NCBI GenBank assembly: GCA_011371465.1
Contig: DRQL01000325.1
Span: 1-24,840, forward strand
DNA from: Gammaproteobacteria bacterium
GTDB taxonomy: Bacteria; Pseudomonadota; Gammaproteobacteria; DSM-19610
Reading direction: 5' to 3'
Length of the DNA: 24,840 nucleotides
The position numbers and the translations under genes were made by a program. Positions 22,812 to 24,840 of this stretch are shown piece by piece. The number at the start of each line of letters is the position of its first letter. Position 1 is the first letter of the stretch. The notes under the pieces were generated by a model. That model saw nothing but the letters and a program-made list of their open reading frames with translations, was not told the DNA's origin and did no database searches.

Positions 22812-22997
22812 AAAACTCCATTTGTGGATCGCGGGAAAAGGGGTCGGCAACAAACAAGAATAATTCCATGTAGGGCTGCCTCAAATAAGCAGCAAATCTT
22901 GGACGGCCCGGCCACGCGGCGTATAAAATGCTCCAAAACAGGTTAAGCCAGCCGGCACAGGACGTACCGGTACAAACAGGTATGGAGGATGATTTCA
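22812..22997 (+). other. AT-richer intergenic stretch before the RHS gene
   Basis: No convincing gene is seen between the repeat cluster and the RHS gene. Composition is visibly less GC-rich than the housekeeping genes. It contains the candidate RHS promoter and, at its end, GGAGG (22984-22988) as ribosome site. A minus-strand frame across it has no recognisable product. Confidence 0.5.
22899..22927 (+). promoter_or_regulatory. Possible sigma70 promoter for the RHS gene
   Basis: TTGGAC (22899-22904) and TATAAA (22922-22927, within TATAAAAT) are 17 bases apart, which predicts a start near 22934 and a leader of about 64 nt. The -10 is strong, while the -35 matches only its TTG. Confidence 0.5.
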
Positions 22998-24840
22998 ATG
23001 GCGATGTGCGGAGATCGCTGTTTTCGTCGGGGGTTCAGTCTGTTGATAGCGCTGTGGGCCTGCGTGGCACAGGCCTACAACCCCTGGTCGTGGCGGACCA
23101 GCCTGTTTCCTGGACAGATCTTTTCCTCCCAGGCGGAGGCCGTGGCGGCGATGCAGTCGTATGATGAGCCTTCGGCGCTGCTCACTGTGCCCACTCCCAT
23201 CGGGCAGTCACCGCAGTCGGAGATCTATCGTTACAAGGCCAGGCCCCGCAAGCCCGAGATACTCAGTGACTGGCGATTCGACCTGGGGAATCTCAATATC
23301 TTTTACAACTCGGAACAGTCAGCGATCGACCAGCTGCGCGTGCTGTTTACCACCTGCAAGCCACCGGACATTACGCCCGCGACGGACTGGATGTACAACT
23401 CAAACTTCCTGGGTATTAAAACGCAGGGGTACAGGCGGTTCAATATCGATGGCTTTGTATTTAATGGCAGTACCAGTGACCCGCAATGCGACCCTGCATC
23501 ACGCACGACGTATGACATCGTGCGTCGCCGGGATGTTGCGTGCCCTGATCTGTACATTAGGGATGGTGTACGAAAACAGTGCATATTACCGATCAGTCAC
23601 GACATTTCCGGCAGTCCCCTGGTGTGCGGCGGCGCCGAAGGCAACCCCTGTGACCCGTCCACCGGCAACAAGTACCAGGTCGACACCGATTACGCCCAGG
23701 GCGGACTGACCTTCCGGCGCAGCTACCATTCCCTGGTGGAAACCACCGATGCCGGGATCGGCCGCCACTGGTTCCACACCTATGCGGCCCGCCTGGTGCT
23801 GGAGCCGGACGGCGTGATCGCCAAAGGGCTGATCCGGCCCAACGGCTTCCATGAACCGCTGGGGGAGCTGGTGTTCGGGCAGGCCTATGGTTCCACCACC
23901 GGTTCCGGCCTGGAGCTCCACAAACAGGGCACGCAGTGGGTACTGCACACCCCCACGGGCCGGGAGATATACGGCGCCGGCGGCCGCCTGTTGCAACTGG
24001 AAACGGACGGCGGCCGCCAGACCCGGCTGGCTTATGACGACCAGGGACGCCTGGCCGGCGTCACGGACGCCTTCGGGCAGGCCCTCACTTTTACCTATGA
24101 CCCGGCCACCGGCAACCTGGCTACCCTCACTACCCCGGCCGGGGTGATCCAGTATCACTACGATACCGGTAACCGCCTGGCGCAGGTCGATCACGCCGAC
24201 GGCACGCTGCGCATCTACCACTACGAAGACAACCGTTTTCCGAATGCCCTCACTGGCATCACGGATGAACGCGGTATTCGCTATTCAACCTTTGGCTATG
24301 ACGACCTCGGACGCGCCATCCTGACCACCCACCCCGGCAATGCCGGCTTCCGGTCTTTCAGCTACCAGCCTGCCAGCACGATCGTCACCGACGGGGAAGG
24401 CGACACCAGAACCTACCAGTACACCAACGACACGCGTTTCCGCAAGGTCGCGGCCATCACCGAAGGCGGGGCAACCCAGGCATTTACCTACGATGACAGT
24501 GCCTTGCGCACCCCGGACACCACCACTGACCGCAACGGCGCGCAGACCCGCTACGCCTACACCGGCGTACAGCGCACTCGTCGGACAGACGCACTGGGCA
24601 CCCCCGAGCAGCGCCACACCGACTACACCTACGACCCACGCTTTTACCACAAGATCACCACCATCACCGAACCCTCGGTGTTCGCCCTGGACCCCACCGT
24701 ACCCTGTACGGTCGGGACCGACTGCAAGGTCACCACCTACACCTACGACGACTTCGGCAACCGCACCTCCGAGACGATCACCGGCTTCACCCCCGATGGC
24801 ACCCCGGTCAGCCGCACCACCACCTGGCAGTACAACGGTC
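22998..24840 (+). CDS. Exported RHS/YD-repeat protein, N-terminal 614 codons (runs off the right edge)
   Basis: The frame is open from here to the end of the window. ATG at 22998 is chosen because GGAGG lies nine bases upstream; in-frame ATGs at 22989 and 23004 fit less well. Residues 1-26 look like a Sec signal peptide (Arg10-Arg11, hydrophobic 13-24, AQA before the cut); Cys22 makes a weak lipoprotein alternative. Residues about 27-215 are unrecognised, with five cysteines (about 122, 168, 189, 202, 213). At 218-232, CDPSTGNKYQVDTDY is the conserved entry to the RHS core (DUF6531-like), and YD repeats follow from about 345 (AYDDQGRLAGVTDAFG, FGYDDLGRAI, YTYDDFGNRT). RHS proteins form shells that often enclose a C-terminal toxin; the C-terminus and any immunity gene lie outside. 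Confidence 0.88.
   Translation, partial: MAMCGDRCFRRGFSLLIALWACVAQAYNPWSWRTSLFPGQIFSSQAEAVAAMQSYDEPSALLTVPTPIGQSPQSEIYRYKARPRKPEILSDWRFDLGNLNIFYNSEQSAIDQLRVLFTTCKPPDITPATDWMYNSNFLGIKTQGYRRFNIDGFVFNGSTSDPQCDPASRTTYDIVRRRDVACPDLYIRDGVRKQCILPISHDISGSPLVCGGAEGNPCDPSTGNKYQVDTDYAQGGLTFRRSYHSLVETTDAGIGRHWFHTYAARLVLEPDGVIAKGLIRPNGFHEPLGELVFGQAYGSTTGSGLELHKQGTQWVLHTPTGREIYGAGGRLLQLETDGGRQTRLAYDDQGRLAGVTDAFGQALTFTYDPATGNLATLTTPAGVIQYHYDTGNRLAQVDHADGTLRIYHYEDNRFPNALTGITDERGIRYSTFGYDDLGRAILTTHPGNAGFRSFSYQPASTIVTDGEGDTRTYQYTNDTRFRKVAAITEGGATQAFTYDDSALRTPDTTTDRNGAQTRYAYTGVQRTRRTDALGTPEQRHTDYTYDPRFYHKITTITEPSVFALDPTVPCTVGTDCKVTTYTYDDFGNRTSETITGFTPDGTPVSRTTTWQYNG

Noticed and set aside
22804..22998. Minus-strand frame of 64 codons before the RHS gene
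   Set aside because: It starts in the RHS ribosome-site region and ends inside a repeat, with no ribosome site and no recognisable product.
23161..23709. Separate plus-strand gene inside the RHS region
   Set aside because: It is in another frame of the RHS gene, which is continuous with a signal peptide and the conserved RHS entry motif; the alternative translation is low in complexity.

Overview
This window is chromosomal DNA of a GC-rich gammaproteobacterium. The order coaBC-dut-algC-argB with pyrE and an exonuclease III/Crc-type gene close by, radC next to rpmB-rpmG, and convergent ppx/ppk all match the arrangement known from Pseudomonas and related Gammaproteobacteria. Several proteins (AlgC with a long membrane-anchored N-terminal part, a globin-coupled diguanylate cyclase, an EAL-HDOD protein, a TauE/SafE permease) would suit a free-living, possibly sulfur-oxidising lineage, but no gene fixes the genus. 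No tRNA, rRNA, CRISPR array or complete transposase is visible.

Layout. Positions 1-3.4 kb: the start of an xth-like gene (minus), pyrE (plus), a TauE/SafE permease (minus) and a secreted DUF4124 protein (plus), then argB. Positions 2.5-7.7 kb: a tightly packed minus-strand housekeeping operon read coaBC, dut, algC, argB (pantothenate to CoA, dUTP removal, sugar phosphates, arginine). Positions 7.8-9.1 kb: radC, then rpmB-rpmG with a clear sigma70 promoter and a clear intrinsic terminator. Positions 9.1-10.7 kb: a 356-base leader rich in inverted repeats, then an EAL-HDOD signalling gene. Positions 10.7-10.9 kb: no protein gene, but a perfect FNR/Anr operator, a -10 box at the right distance, a strong hairpin, a pyrimidine-rich single-stranded stretch and an intrinsic terminator, which together look like an oxygen-regulated small RNA of about 126 nt. 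Positions 10.95-14.7 kb: ppx and ppk, convergent, separated by a 188-bp inverted-repeat element whose ends supply both stop codons. Positions 14.7-17.8 kb: a lone hydantoinase/oxoprolinase A-type gene and a globin-coupled diguanylate cyclase, on the same strand as ppk and probably cotranscribed with it. Positions 17.86-21.8 kb: a four-gene Gld-like ABC-2 export cassette, then mutM. Positions 22.6-24.84 kb: a cluster of short interspersed repeats followed by the first 614 codons of an exported RHS/YD-repeat protein that runs off the window.

How they may work together. The core genes are ordinary. The 9.1-17.8 kb stretch is thematically interesting: it holds a c-di-GMP phosphodiesterase-type protein, a probable FNR-controlled small RNA, both polyphosphate enzymes and a haem-globin diguanylate cyclase, so oxygen state, c-di-GMP and polyphosphate could be linked here (inference). 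The accessory material lies at the right end (repeats and the RHS gene) and in the ppx/ppk gap (a MITE-like element). The best candidates for something undescribed are the small RNA at about 10768-10893 and the inverted-repeat element at 12446-12633.
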